A stretch of 64,000 nt of DNA, taken from DATLLN01 sp963797175 (GTDB lineage Bacteria; Actinomycetota; Thermoleophilia; Gaiellales; JAICJC01). The first letter of the stretch is position 1. Every line of letters starts with the position of its first letter. The DNA is taken from contig CAWCOL010000009.1 of the NCBI GenBank assembly GCA_963797175.1, positions 1,178,001 to 1,242,000 on the forward strand, in the 5' to 3' direction. This document shows, piece by piece, positions 1 to 9,767 of this stretch. Made by a program: the position numbers and the translations under genes. The notes below the pieces were generated by a model. It made no database searches, was not told the DNA's origin, and saw only the letters and a program-made list of their open reading frames with translations.

Positions 1-4
1 TAGA

Positions 5-25
5 ATCGTTGGTGATTGCAACGAT
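5..25. promoter_or_regulatory. Palindromic operator, probably for the adjacent MarR regulator
   Basis: Perfect inverted repeat: ATCGTTG at 5-11 and CAACGAT at 19-25, 7-base spacer. It lies just upstream of the -10-like element of the MarR gene. Palindromes of this size next to a marR-type gene are usual autoregulatory operators. Binding by this protein is inferred. Confidence 0.4.
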
Positions 26-50
26 AGCACATGCCGACCGTTGGATGCGC

Positions 51-64
51 TACACTTCGAACCG
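51..64 (+). promoter_or_regulatory. -10-like element placing transcription start at the MarR ATG
   Basis: TACACT at 51-56 is a good actinobacterial -10. Transcription starting 6-9 bases later would begin at or next to the ATG at 65, giving a leaderless mRNA. No Shine-Dalgarno sequence precedes that ATG, which fits. No clear -35 is seen. Confidence 0.3.
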
Positions 65-577
65 ATGACCACGACAGATCTCCACACCACCCCGATCCTG
101 GCGCCCGTTCCGGGCCCGCCCAAGGAGCTGCTGTCGTCCACGACGTTCCTGCTCAAGCGGCTCGGCTTCGCGGCCAAGGACCGCTCGCACGACGCCTTCG
201 AGGGCACCGGGCTGACCGCGTTCCACTTCGCGGTGCTGGCCCTGCTCGAGGAGGATCCGCGCGAGACCCAGGCGCAGATCGCCGACGCCCTCGGCTACGA
301 CCGCAGCCACATCGTCCGGCTGCTGGACGAGCTGGAGGAGCGGGAGCTGGTCGCGCGCAAGCGCGACCCGGAGGACCGCCGCCGCCACATCGTCAAGATG
401 ACGGCGGCCGGGCACGAGATGCTCGGCCGGCTACGGGCGATCGTGCAGGGGCTCGAGGACAGCTTCCTGGCGCCGCTGGACGCCGAGCAGCGGGCGGCGC
501 TGCACGCGCTGCTCGGGCCGCTCGCGAGCTACCACGATCCGCGGTGCGCGATGCGGGATCCGGCTCCGCCGGCATAG
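65..577 (+). CDS. MarR-family transcriptional regulator
   Basis: About 170 residues, typical for a MarR winged-helix dimer. A recognition-helix region (TQAQIADALGYDRSHIVRLL, residues about 68-90) is followed by the wing RDPEDRRRH that marks the family. Helical dimerisation segments flank it. An in-frame ATG at 41 would add eight residues, but it lies upstream of the -10-like element, so I prefer ATG 65. Members sense small phenolic or oxidant ligands and usually repress themselves and a neighbour. The upstream neighbour is outside the window and the next confident gene is 700 bp away, so the regulon is unknown. The palindrome at 5-25 suggests autoregulation. Confidence 0.85.
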   Translation: MTTTDLHTTPILAPVPGPPKELLSSTTFLLKRLGFAAKDRSHDAFEGTGLTAFHFAVLALLEEDPRETQAQIADALGYDRSHIVRLLDELEERELVARKRDPEDRRRHIVKMTAAGHEMLGRLRAIVQGLEDSFLAPLDAEQRAALHALLGPLASYHDPRCAMRDPAPPA

Positions 578-1301
578 CAACCGAAGTTCCAGTCGTCGCC
601 GACGGTTGTGAGCGGCTTCCCGGTCTGAGCTATCCCACGGCATGGGCTCGTCCCGGTCGGCCGAGGCTCGGGGAAATGGACACGCCCCGCGGTCGTTCGG
701 CGACGATGCCGCCAGTGGATGGTGTTGCAGCCAGGCAAGGAGCCCATGTCGCGACAGTGTCCATCTCAAGAAGACAAGTTCGACCGGGCCGGCCGTGCAG
801 AGCTGCGGCAAGCGGCAGCCGGCCGCGGAACTGACATAATGGGACGACGAGTGTGCTGCCTCAAGGTTCCTGACTCCGCCCATGCCGCCTGATCCAGCCA
901 GACTGCCGCTGCGTGGGTTGTTCGCCCTGGTGGGTGTGGACGCGCAGCTTGAGCGCGCGGTAACCGCGTTCGGAGTGACCGACCTGGATCGCGCACGGGA
1001 TAACTTCAAACTGCTGAACAGCGCGCCGTCAATGCAGTCTGACAAAGAACCGGCTATTTGAGCGGCGGTAGGCAAACTCAGTCCCCAAAGACCGCTCTCT
1101 TGCGGTCCAACAAATGCTTGAGCTGCTGCGCATGTTCCGCGCGTCCCGCGCAACGGGCCCGTTGGACTTGCGTGGCCCGCTAGGGATGATCGTGACGAGA
1201 CTCCTATCCGGAGACGAGGTGGACCATGAGTCCCGCCGGCCCGCACGCAGCCGTCACATGGATGAAGGACAACGCCTTCAAAACAGTTCCAGGCGGGTTC
1301 C
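578..1301. other. Gene-poor left margin of the defence island
   Basis: No ORF here looks like a recognisable protein. Two short possibilities exist. One is a 59-codon plus-strand ORF at 882-1061 (begins MPPDPARLPL). The other is a 47-codon ORF at 1226-1369 (begins MSPAGPHAAV) with a GGAG-type ribosome site, which overlaps the start of the next gene in another frame and could be a displaced N-terminus of it. Base composition falls from the chromosomal level here, as expected at the edge of transferred DNA. I see no terminal repeats or attachment site. Confidence 0.4.
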
Positions 1302-2831
1302 ATGCCTCGATTGCGAATCAACCTGGAGCACGAAGGCGAACAGGCCTACGTCCCGGATCCGGCAAGTAGCAGCGCCACGGGACGGCGACAAGCGGAGCGA
1401 TTTCTTGCCGAGACGGCGAATCTAAGCGTGATACTGGTAGTCCCGGAGAACTTTGGCGATACCAACCTCATGCATGTGATCGCGAAGTCAGACATCTTCG
1501 GCAACTCCGTGGTCGACTGCGTGAGTGATGAAAGTAAGTGGCAGCCGCTTCTTACAAGCCAGGCCACGACGACGGTCATCGGGCCGTCTGGCACGAAGAG
1601 CCCACCGATCACCTTCAAGGCACCTGCCCGGTCAGAGGTCGTGCGGGATTGGTCTACCGAAGACTTGGCTGGTGTACCGCAGCGATTCATGGATTGGTTG
1701 AAGGAGCTCCGTATCAACGGAGACCTTCCCGCGGCGGCGGACCTCGTCAGTGCCTTCCTTTCAAGCCAGTTCCTTCTGTTCGCCGGGCAAAGTGGCACCG
1801 GGAAATCGACACTCGCTCGGGCCGTGGTCGACTACTTCACCCCCGCAGATTCAATCGCCGTCATTGACGGCCGCCGTCAGCTAATCGGACCCGAGGATGT
1901 TGCTGGCTACTCCACACCGTTTGGTGGTGGCGGCTTCGCGAGAGGACTGGACTTCGACCTATTATGGCGGATCTCTGGCGGCGACGCGACGGCCGTCAGC
2001 CCTGCGTTGCTCGTGGAGGAGATCAACCTCTCACCGGTGGAAGGCTACTTGGCGCCGTTTGTGCATGGGCTGAGCTCGCCATCCAGTCGCAGAGTCTTGT
2101 GGCGACTGCAGGCGGACGACTCATCGGAGAATGACCTACCAGCAGAACTGGCGTTTCTTCCCTATCCAAGGTTGTTAGGAACAATCAACGTTGACGCAAC
2201 AGCTCTCGCGCCCTCACCGAAAGTCGTTGCGCGATCTTGTGTGATTCTAATGGAGCCGTCACCTCAGATCTCAGAAGGCCTGTTCGCCGATACCATTAGC
2301 TCTCTGGCTGGATTTGAGACGGTTTCGGACGCTTTGTCCACCACCACTGTAGGTCGTCTTGGGGCCACTCACCGCCCTGACAGCAGGTTCGTTGGCGATC
2401 CGCTCGCGGCGATTCGGGCTCTCAAGTCGGCGGAGCAAGCCGCCCTCGGCAAGCAACTTGCTAGCACGTTCCGTGATTTGCTCCCGAAGGATCCTTCCGG
2501 AAGCGCTCCGACCGCTCTCAACCCGGTCTCTCGGCGACAGCTCGCTCAGGCGGCGTCCTATGCCGCATGGTACGTGAAGCTCGCCTCAACATTGGGCGGG
2601 GTGGACGAGGTGTCTGCCGTGGCCGGCGAGAACGCCTTTGCTCATTTCGTCTTGCCTGCGTTGCCGCCCGACATGTTCGCCTCGACCCTGGTTCACCTCG
2701 ATGCGGAGCGGCCGCGTGATGGGTCGTCGGGCCTCCGGTCCGTGCTGTGGGAGCGGACGTCGCGACTGCTGTCTGCGTCGGGGCCGGACTCATTCGACGG
2801 CACGGCTGACTTCTGGGATCGCCTGTCCTAA
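1302..2831 (+). CDS. McrB-like AAA+ NTPase, restriction subunit R1 of a LlaJI-type system
   Basis: A 509-residue protein with an AAA+ core in the second half. Walker A is GQSGTGKST (about residues 162-170), Walker B is LLVEEINL (about 237-244), and a GTINVDAT segment near residue 292 sits where McrB carries its guanine-recognition/sensor motif. The first 120 residues are unrecognised and may be the DNA-recognition part. In LlaJI (Lactococcus) and BsuMI (Bacillus), such a subunit works with a PD-(D/E)XK partner and two m5C methyltransferases; all of these are encoded next door. The R2 GTG lies two bases after this stop, so the pair is probably translationally coupled. The frame is intact, unlike its neighbours. 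GTP use is inferred. Confidence 0.8.
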   Translation: MPRLRINLEHEGEQAYVPDPASSSATGRRQAERFLAETANLSVILVVPENFGDTNLMHVIAKSDIFGNSVVDCVSDESKWQPLLTSQATTTVIGPSGTKSPPITFKAPARSEVVRDWSTEDLAGVPQRFMDWLKELRINGDLPAAADLVSAFLSSQFLLFAGQSGTGKSTLARAVVDYFTPADSIAVIDGRRQLIGPEDVAGYSTPFGGGGFARGLDFDLLWRISGGDATAVSPALLVEEINLSPVEGYLAPFVHGLSSPSSRRVLWRLQADDSSENDLPAELAFLPYPRLLGTINVDATALAPSPKVVARSCVILMEPSPQISEGLFADTISSLAGFETVSDALSTTTVGRLGATHRPDSRFVGDPLAAIRALKSAEQAALGKQLASTFRDLLPKDPSGSAPTALNPVSRRQLAQAASYAAWYVKLASTLGGVDEVSAVAGENAFAHFVLPALPPDMFASTLVHLDAERPRDGSSGLRSVLWERTSRLLSASGPDSFDGTADFWDRLS

Positions 2832-2833
2832 AC

Positions 2834-4285
2834 GTGACCGAGCTCCGACTACTCGGCCGGATGGACGAACAGCTCGGCACGATGCACGTAACGCCACCCG
2901 TCCTTCAGCCGCCCGCTGGCTTAGCGTCCCGCCTGCGCGGGTCGACAATCGAGTGGAAGTTGCCTGGCAGGGAGCTATACGGCGACGACCGTCCCGGTGT
3001 TGACAGCTTCGTGGGATCAGTTCCGGTGATATCGGGAGCCGTGCACGGCCGACGACTTGGGCTGAGCTTTCTGGAGGTCCCGCCGCCGCCGCCGTTCACG
3101 ACAGACAATGTCGAGACTATGCGGGCCGCCGCCTGTTCCGCCCCGGGCCCGCGCCTGCATCAGTACTTGGACAGGGCCTATCGCACCTTGCGCGCGCAAC
3201 GGTCGGAGCCGACGGCATCCAACTACTCGGCCTGCCAGAGTTAGTGGCAGTGTCTGAACGGTTGCTCGCGCACTGGCCGGCCCGCGAGTCGATCGAAGTG
3301 GTATGGCGGCCCGTGGAGCTTCCAGGCGGCCGCGAGAAACATCCGCCTGACAGCTCGCTCTCAACGGTCCATGATCGACCTGAATGGGCGGCCGCGTCGC
3401 TCTGCGCGGATGCGCTCCGCCGACCGGCGTTGGTGCTCCAGGTCAGTAGCGGCGATGGCGGAGGCGGTGGCCGCGGCACTTGAAGCCGGGTCGGTAGCCG
3501 AAACGTCCGAACCGGGGAGGATTCTTCGCTGATCCGTCAGGTAGCAGAACTTGCACGGCCCTCGGATCGGCGACGCGACCCCGCACGCGGATCCTGGCCA
3601 ACCCTGCTGCGACGCCACTACGACCTCGCCTACTGGACCCTGCACGCTCTAGAGGCCGCGGGTGGCGGGCGTAGTCACGCGCCGCTGTGCCGGTTTTGGG
3701 AACTCTACGAATCTTGGGTCGTTAGCCGGCTCGCCGAGCACCTGGAGGCCGTCTGCGGGCAACCTCGGATCGCGCCAACGAGGTGGGATGGGCGGACGCT
3801 GGCGGTGCCAGTCCCCGGCCGACATGGTGGACGTACTGGATGAGCGGCGACCGTCGACTTGACGTGTGGGTTCAGCTGCGGGTGGGTCGAGGCGGGCCGA
3901 AGGTCTTCAAGGCGGACTGGTCCGTGAACCATGAGGCTTACCGCGGGCTACCTGGTCTGGTCTCGGTCACGTCCGATCTAATCCCGGACGCCCTTCTCGT
4001 GGCCCGCCACGGCGCGAGCGTGGTCGGGGTATGGGTGGCGGATGCGAAGCATCGCGGGGCAGCAACGATGCAGGCGGGCGACGCTGGGGCGAACGGAAGC
4101 AAATACATGTGGGGGCTTCGAAACAGCGATGACCCGGAGACAGCCGGTCTGCGTGGGGTGGTGCTCGTAACTCCCGCGCTTCCGGCGTCGATGCATAACC
4201 CGGCCGCATCGGCGATCAGTGTCGTTCAGGCGTATCCTAACTTCGGCGAGGTGCTACCTCCGGGCTCGCCGAGGCGATGGTTTAG
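2834..4285 (+). pseudogene. PD-(D/E)XK restriction subunit R2 (McrC/DUF2357-like), frameshifted
   Basis: Recognisable segments occur in successive frames: ATVGADGIQLLGLPELVAV (about 3198-3250), then DLAYWTLHALEAAG and LYESWVVSRLAEHLE (about 3625-3750), then the nuclease core with IPDALL and VADAKH (about 3980-4055). The DAK triplet preceded by PD is the PD-(D/E)XK signature, and LYESWV resembles the linker helix of McrC/DUF2357 nucleases. At least four frame changes are needed (near 3170, 3365, 3490 and 3830), with another near 4265 giving a natural stop at 4283-4285. GTG 2834 follows the R1 stop by two bases. Either the nuclease is dead or the sequence carries indel errors. Family-level assignment rests on motifs and context. 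Confidence 0.65.
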
Positions 4286-4785
4286 ATCGTCTCTCCCGCC
4301 AGGCGCTCTGCGTTCGTGCAGCGATCGCCTCGGGCGTCTCATGCTCCCATCCGCGTACGACGAACCACCCGGCCGCAGCCAACTGACGGTCCAGTCTCGC
4401 GATCACGCTGGAAGTTCGCGGCGAGTTTCGTCTTCCACCACTTCGTATTCGTCTTGGGAAGAGTGCCGTGGATGGGACAACAGTGCCAGAAGCACCCATC
4501 GATGAAGACCGCGATCTGCGCTCGTGGGAACGCGATGTCAGCGCGCCCACGGCGGCTCGGAAGCGGCCGGAAGTCGACCCGATACCGGAGTCCGGATTTG
4601 TGCAGCAACTGCCGGACGGCAAGCTCCATCGGTGTGTCTCGACGCTTTATGTGTTGCATCCGGCGCCGCACTGCGGGATCTGCGGACTGCGGGAACCCCT
4701 GCGTTCCCAACCCATCGTCCTCCTGCGTGGTGGTGGTGCTACATCCTGTCTCGGTGTCGGGCGACCGCGCGGAGGAATCCATCAC
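4254..4785 (-). CDS. vsr: Very short patch repair endonuclease Vsr, one frameshift
   Basis: Vsr nicks 5' of the T in T:G mismatches that arise by deamination of 5-methylcytosine. The sequence shows RRDTPMELAVRQLLHKSGLR, then RADIAFPRAQIAVFIDGCFW followed by HCC, and WWKTKLAANFQRDRE, which are the order and spacing of Vsr catalytic and zinc-site motifs. Near 4400 the frame breaks; removing one base joins RDRE to LDRQLAAAGWFVVRGWEHE, the expected C-terminus, ending at 4254. ATG 4785 overlaps the 3' end of the methyltransferase gene by about 47 bp. Coupling to m5C methyltransferases fits its role. The first 35 residues are not conserved-looking, so a later start (ATG 4659) is possible. Confidence 0.8.
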
Positions 4786-5968
4786 TGAACCGCAACTTAC
4801 TCGACTCAGCGCGTCGCAGGAAGCCCGCGGATGCCCGAAACGACAGCGGATTCAGGTCTCGCTCTAAGAAAGCAAGAAGCGGGGGTGGAGCACCGCCAAA
4901 CGGTCGCATCCCAACATCGACCGCGAACCGCTCGCCAGAAGTCCCCCAGGCGGCGATCGGCCACGCCGCCCCTTGCAATGGAGTCTCCAGGGCAGGGTCG
5001 AAACAACCAGGATCATTGAGTCGCTTCCCTATCCACTCGGCCATGGGCACGCGGACAAGCGTTCCCCACGAGCGTCCATCGATTGCGACGCGGCCTCTTG
5101 TCCATGACGTCCGCAGGCTCGGTCCAGCCCGACCGGGAACACTGGAGCCGCTTGACATCCTCCAACCCCGGTGTTCCGACGAAGTCGTCACGGGGAACCC
5201 AGACGGCCGGAGGAGATGGTATGCCGACTCGCGACCCTCCTTTTACGGTTGGAACCGCGTCCTCCGCCCAGCCTAGGCCCCGACTGCCTTCTGTCCAGTA
5301 GAAGCCATAGCTCGCCTCTGCTCGCACTGCTCCGATGCGATCCAGCTCCGAAGGAATTGGTACATAGTCCGCGAACAGGACTGGGCGAGGGTCTTGCGTG
5401 CGCGTGGCGAGCAACATCACACGCTGCCTCCGCTGTGGAACGCCGAACCAGCGGGCGTCGACCACGCGGTATGCCCACGTGTACCCAGCTTCTCAAGCTG
5501 GCCGGTGACGTGTGCGAGAAGCCCTTCCTTTTATCGAGACGCCGCATATACGAAACGTTCTCCATCAGCACCCATTCAGCGGGAACACCCGACACAAGCA
5601 TCTCTCTCAACAGTCTGAACAAGTGGTCGACCAAGCCAGACTGCAAGCCGCCGATACCCCGCTTACCGCCGGTCTGGCTCAAATCCTGACAAGGGAATCC
5701 GGCGGCTACCAGGTCGACGGCCCCGATGCGGTCTAGTTTCGTGATGTCTGACTCGGGGACCACCTGGAAATGGGTACGCAGTACTTCAGCTGCCCCGGCC
5801 TCGATCTCACACAGCATTTCGGTGTGATGGCCAGCAGCACGAAGACCGAGCTCAATCCCCCCTATACCTGCGAACAGACCCGCGACCGATAGTCCGATCG
5901 ACTGTTCGCCGATCAGATTGAGCGGTTCGGGGCGAGCCCGAGACGGACGTCGAGTACAGAGTACTCAT
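4739..5968 (-). CDS. C5-cytosine DNA methyltransferase M1, frameshifted
   Basis: Motifs of a Dcm-type enzyme appear in order. VAGLFAGIGGIELGLRAAG (motif I, SAM binding, about 5890-5835) is followed by LVAAGFPCQDLSQTGGKRG (motif IV, catalytic Cys), WVLMENV (motif VI), VVDARWFGVPQRRQRVMLL (motif VIII) and RNRWTLVGNA plus VRVPMAEWIGKRL (motifs IX-X). Reading frame changes occur near 5070, 5480 and 5515, and again near the N-terminus, where the only ATG (5968) is out of frame with motif I. That ATG overlaps the M2 stop as ATGA, which supports it as the true start. With M2, R1 and R2 it forms a LlaJI-type modification pair. Activity cannot be assumed unless the breaks are sequencing errors. Confidence 0.8.
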
Positions 5969-7264
5969 CGTAGTAGCTCTAATGCAACGGCGTACCCGAG
6001 CTTGGGCGGCACTGCGTTTCCGATCATCCGCTGCAACCCTGTCCTGCGAAACTCAGTGAGACGAAAAAAGTCTGGAATGAACTGGAGCCTCGCCGCCTCG
6101 TGAGGTGTGATCGATCGCGGTTCGCGCGGGTGGACGAAACGGCCCTGGCCGGTCGAACCGAACCCCGCGGTGATTGTGGGCTAGCCCGATGCGCCCTCAT
6201 CCTCCCGTACACGGCACGATAGGTATGGGGCTCCAGTCGATGACAATCGGGCCTTTCGGATTCCGGTAAGTCGTACAAATCGTGACTGAAGAGATACTGG
6301 ATCCTCCGACGGTTGTCGGCTGAATGTGTTGCAGAACTGTTGAATACGTCCGTAGTCACGGACTGGAGGTCTCCGCAGGCCCAATCGAAGCTGCGCTCTT
6401 CCCCGGGAACCATGGTGGGGGATGGGAGGGTTATGCTCCGCTCCAACGATGCAACGGTGAAATACCGACGTCGACGTTGAGCAACGCCAAACGCCGAAGC
6501 ATCCACAACCGCACCGCCGACGGCGTAACCGAGCGATCCGAGGATCGCCCACGTAGCCCCGACCAATTGCGGTGATCATGCACGACTCCGGGTACGTTCT
6601 CTATGACAATGTTACGGGGCCGAAGTACGACTGCAAACCGTGCGGCCGCTAGGTACAGCCGGTTTTTAGGGTCGCTCCGGCGCGTGTGATTGTTGAGGTC
6701 AGAATGTCCCTGGCAAGGCGGGCCCGCGAGCATGAAGTCGACATCGCCCAACTGTTGTGCCAACGAGCGTTCAGCTGCCGTTGCCGGTTTCAGTCCTGCG
6801 CCTTGGGCTAGCTCGTCAACCGACTCCGCCAAGCCCCTACCACCAAAGTTCTCTACGTAGGCCGAGACAGCCGAAGCGTTATTGTCAACAGCCGCGATGG
6901 CCTCCATGCGCTTGCCCACCGCTCGGCAGGCCTCCCAAAGTCCGAGCGACAAACCACCGCAACCGGAGAACAGGTCGATGGCCCGCACGACGCCACGGTG
7001 TGCCGGTGAATCAGGCGCGGTCGGTGACCGCAACCAACTCTGGTCGAACGCGTCGTATGGTGACAGACTCAAGCGCGCCCTATCCGCGATATCGGAGGAC
7101 CAACTGGAACCGTCCCGCAATTGGATGCGCCTTGTAATCCGTCCCTTCTGACGCGTGTACTGACCTGCCGGAGAAACCTCAGTGAAAAGCCGGCCCGTGC
7201 CGCCAAACGACTGGTGGTTGCGGGTCGCGGAAATGCTGGTCGCGCCTATGACCGATGCAGACAT
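5965..7264 (-). CDS. C5-cytosine DNA methyltransferase M2, frameshifted
   Basis: First gene of the minus-strand modification operon. RAIDLFSGCGGLSLGLWEA (motif I), AGPPCQGHSDLNNHTRRSD (motif IV) and IVIENVPGVVHD (motif VI) lie in one frame. After a break near 6550 come WAILGSLGYAVGGAVVDASA and FGVAQRRRRYFTVAS (motif VIII). After a second break near 6180 come ITAGFGSTGQGRFVHP, SITPHEAARLQFIPDFF and RMIGNAVPPKLGYAVALELL (motifs IX-X), ending with TGA at 5967-5965. About 90 residues precede motif I. The stop overlaps the M1 ATG by four bases. Two methyltransferases suggest an asymmetric recognition site with one enzyme per strand, as in LlaJI. That is inference. Confidence 0.8.
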
Positions 7265-7390
7265 CCAACGAGAATAGCCGGGGGGTCTGGCTGCCCCTCA
7301 CGGGTCGTTGGATCCGTCGGGAGCTCCCATCGCCGTGGATCACCGGACTCGTTGATCCAATTGGCGCACCTGCTACAACCACGCCCCGAC

Positions 7391-8492
7391 ATGCCCGACG
7401 AAGCCCGCATCCAAGCCGCCATCGCCGGCGCCGAGCGCCACCTGAACGGCTGGCACGGCGGCCCGACGCTGCGCGAGCAGCTCCAGGCGCTCGCCGACCA
7501 GACCGCCGAGGACGAGCGCGGCGACACGTACGGCGAGGGCGAGCGGATCGGCCGGCTCGAGGCCCGCATCGCCGAGCTGCTGGGCAAGGAGGCCGCCGTG
7601 TTCATGCCCAGCGGCACGATGGCGCAGCAGATCGCGCTGCGGATCTGGTGCGAGCGGCGGCGGCTGCCAGACGGTCGCGTTCCACCCCACCTGCCACCTC
7701 GAGATCCACGAGCAGAAGGGCTACCAGCGCCTCCACGGCCTCCACGCGCGGCTGGTCGGCAACCCCAACGAGCTGATCACCCTCGCCGACCTGGAGGGGA
7801 TCCACGAGCCGGTCGCCGCGCTGCTGCTGGAGCTGCCCCAGCGCGAGATCGGCGGGCGCCTCCCGGCCTGGGACGACCTGGTCGCGCAGACCGCCTGGGC
7901 GCGCGAGAAGGGCATCGCGCTGCACATGGACGGCGCCCGGCTCTGGCAGTGCGGGCCGTTCTACGAGCGCACGCACGCGGAGATCGCGGCGCTGTTCGAC
8001 AGCGTCTACGTCTCGTTCTACAAGGATCTCGGCGGCCTCGCCGGCGCGGCGCTCGCGGGCGACGCCGACCTGATCGCCGAGGCGCGCGTCTGGCAGCGCC
8101 GCCACGGCGGCAACCTGGTGACGATGCACCCGTTCGTCGTCTCGGCCGAGCTCGGGCTCGACCGGCAGCTGCCGCGGATCCCCGAGTACGTCGCCCACGC
8201 CCGCGCGCTGGCCGACGCGCTGCGCGAGGTGGACGGCATCGAGGTCGTCCCCGACCCGCCGCAGACGCCGATGTTCCACCTGCTGCTGCGCGGCGACCGC
8301 GAGCGGCTCTCCGACGCGGCCCTGCGCCTCGCCGAGGAGCGCAAGGTCTTCCTCTTCGCCGACCCCGACCCGACCACGTCGCCCTCGGTGCAGCGCCACG
8401 AGGTGATGGTCAGCGACGGCACGCTGCGGCTCGACCCCGCCGAGGTGGCCGAGCTCTACGCCCAGGTGCTGGCCTGGGCAGCCGAGCCCTGA
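7391..8492 (+). CDS. ltaE: Low-specificity L-threonine aldolase / beta-eliminating lyase, one frameshift
   Basis: PLP-dependent fold-type I enzyme that cleaves L-threonine or allo-threonine to glycine and acetaldehyde. The N-terminal half (GKEAAVFMPSGTMAQQIALR) and the C-terminal half (HMDGARLWQCGPFYE, then VSFYKDLGGLAGAAL with the PLP lysine in YKD) are in different frames. Removing one base near 7668 joins them through QTVAFHPTCHLEIHEQKGY. The combined length of about 366 residues is normal. ATG 7391 is preceded by weak purine-rich sequence. The gene begins just past the defence island, where base composition returns to the chromosomal norm. A simple indel error is more likely than decay, since both halves are fully conserved-looking. 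Confidence 0.85.
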
Positions 8493-8500
8493 GCCCCGCC

Positions 8501-9091
8501 TCACTGCAGGCTGAACGGCGGGTACTCGTCGGTGGTGAGGATGAACGCGTACGCCTGCACGCGCAGGCTCCAGCGCAGCACCCCGACGATGTAGTCGAAC
8601 GCCCAGCGCGGGTAGCGGCCGGTGAACAGGATCGCGAACCACGCGACCACGGCCACGGCCAGCACCCCGACGAAGAGGAACGCCAGCACGACATAGTGCG
8701 GCAGCGCCATCAGCCACTTGATCAGCGGCATCCCCCGCGACAGGTTGGGCGCATCCGGCGGGTCGATCTCGAGGTGCACCGACTGCTCCTCGTCGGTTGA
8801 CGGATAGGCGTCGTCCAGCAGCAGCGCGTACGCGCCGACCCGCGTCCCGAACCGGGTCAGCTCGAGGTTCCAGGTGAACCACCAGCGCGGGTACTTGCGC
8901 CGGAAGAGCAGCATCAGCACAACCGGCAGGAAGAGCAGGCCGCCGAAGGAGCCGCTGCGACCGATCAGCGAGAGCAGGATCACGATCGGGATCGCCGCGA
9001 AGATCCGGAAGAACGTCGACGTGCGGTTGAGGTCGCGGTCGGGATAGTCGATCGCGAGCCGCGCCGGGTACCGCTGCGAGATCGCTGCCAT
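8501..9091 (-). CDS. DUF4389 membrane protein
   Basis: About 196 residues with two copies of the DUF4389 pattern. Each has a hydrophobic double span followed by a YPRW(A/W)F motif: RRKYPRWWFTWNLEL near residue 70 and TGRYPRWAFDYIVGVLRW near residue 160. Transmembrane segments are visible at FFRIFAAIPIVILLSLIG, LLFLPVVLMLLF and HYVVLAFLFVGVLAVAVVAW. It ends converging on the threonine aldolase gene, eight bases apart. ATG 9091 gives MAAISQRYPARLAIDYP, which begins at the conserved YPA segment. The biochemical role of the family is unknown. It is an inner-membrane protein by sequence. Confidence 0.75.
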   Translation of the reverse strand: MAAISQRYPARLAIDYPDRDLNRTSTFFRIFAAIPIVILLSLIGRSGSFGGLLFLPVVLMLLFRRKYPRWWFTWNLELTRFGTRVGAYALLLDDAYPSTDEEQSVHLEIDPPDAPNLSRGMPLIKWLMALPHYVVLAFLFVGVLAVAVVAWFAILFTGRYPRWAFDYIVGVLRWSLRVQAYAFILTTDEYPPFSLQ

Positions 9092-9199
9092 CGTCACTGA
9101 CGGTAGCGAGCGCTTCGGACGCGCCGGTTTGCGGCCGCCGCAGCGGCGGGTAGCCGTGCCGTCACGCACTTCCGACGTCGAGACGAAACGAGGAGCACG

Positions 9200-9735
9200 A
9201 TGGCGACACTGGACGGCAAGCGAATCGCATTCCTGGCCACCGAGGGCGTGGAGCAGGTCGAGCTGGAGAAGCCGCTCGCGGCCGTCCGCGAGGCGGGCGC
9301 GCAGGCCGAGCTGATCTCGCTCGAGCCCGGCGAGATCCAGGCCTTCAACCACCACGACAAGGGCGACACCTTCCCGGTCGACGGCACCGTGGCCGACGCC
9401 GACCCGTCGAGCCTACGACGGCCTGGTGCTGCCCGGCGGCGTGATCAACCCGGACGCCCTGCGCGCCGATCCCCGCGCCGTCAAGTTCGTCAGCTCGCTT
9501 CTTCGAGCAGGACAAGCCGGTCGGCGCGATCTGCCACGGCCCCTGGATGCTGGTCGAGGCCGGCGTCGTCGACGGCCGCACGGTCACGTCCTGGCCGAGC
9601 CTGCAGACCGACCTGCGAAACGCCGGCGCCGAGTGGGTGGACGAGCAGGTCGTGACCGACGGCCGCCTGATCACCAGCCGAAAGCCCGACGACCTGCCCG
9701 CCTTCAACCGCACGATCGTGGAGGCGTTCGCCTGA
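9200..9735 (+). CDS. DJ-1/PfpI-family protein (class I glutamine amidotransferase fold), two frameshifts
   Basis: Starts MATLDGKRIAFLATEGVEQV after a GAGGAG ribosome site. The nucleophile elbow is AICHGPWMLVEAGVV (Cys about residue 115) and the C-terminus is ITSRKPDDLPAFNRTIVEAF, both typical of YhbO/PfpI deglycase-protease proteins. The middle segment YDGLVLPGGVINPDALRADP lies in a second frame. Removing one base near 9411 and one near 9497 gives a continuous protein of about 178 residues, the normal length. The family is linked to stress protection, with deglycase or chaperone activity debated. Each break is repaired by deleting one C, so I treat them as probable sequence errors. Confidence 0.8.
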
Positions 9736-9743
9736 GAGCCGAC

Positions 9744-9767
9744 ACGGTGACGGCACATCCTCACCGT
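9744..9767 (+). terminator. Possible hairpin terminator after the PfpI-family gene
   Basis: ACGGTGA at 9744-9750 pairs with TCACCGT at 9761-9767 across a 10-base loop. It has no U tract, as is common in high-GC actinobacteria. Short stem, so weak support. Confidence 0.25.

Noticed and set aside
431..1321. Minus-strand ORF of 296 codons opposite the marR 3' end
   Set aside because: No recognisable domain, overlaps the MarR gene antisense, and codon use does not resemble neighbours; could hold decayed sequence but cannot be supported.
1302..4285. Type IV (methyl-dependent) McrBC system
   Set aside because: Two m5C methyltransferases are encoded alongside, which would make host DNA a target of a methyl-dependent nuclease; a LlaJI/BsuMI-type system fits better.
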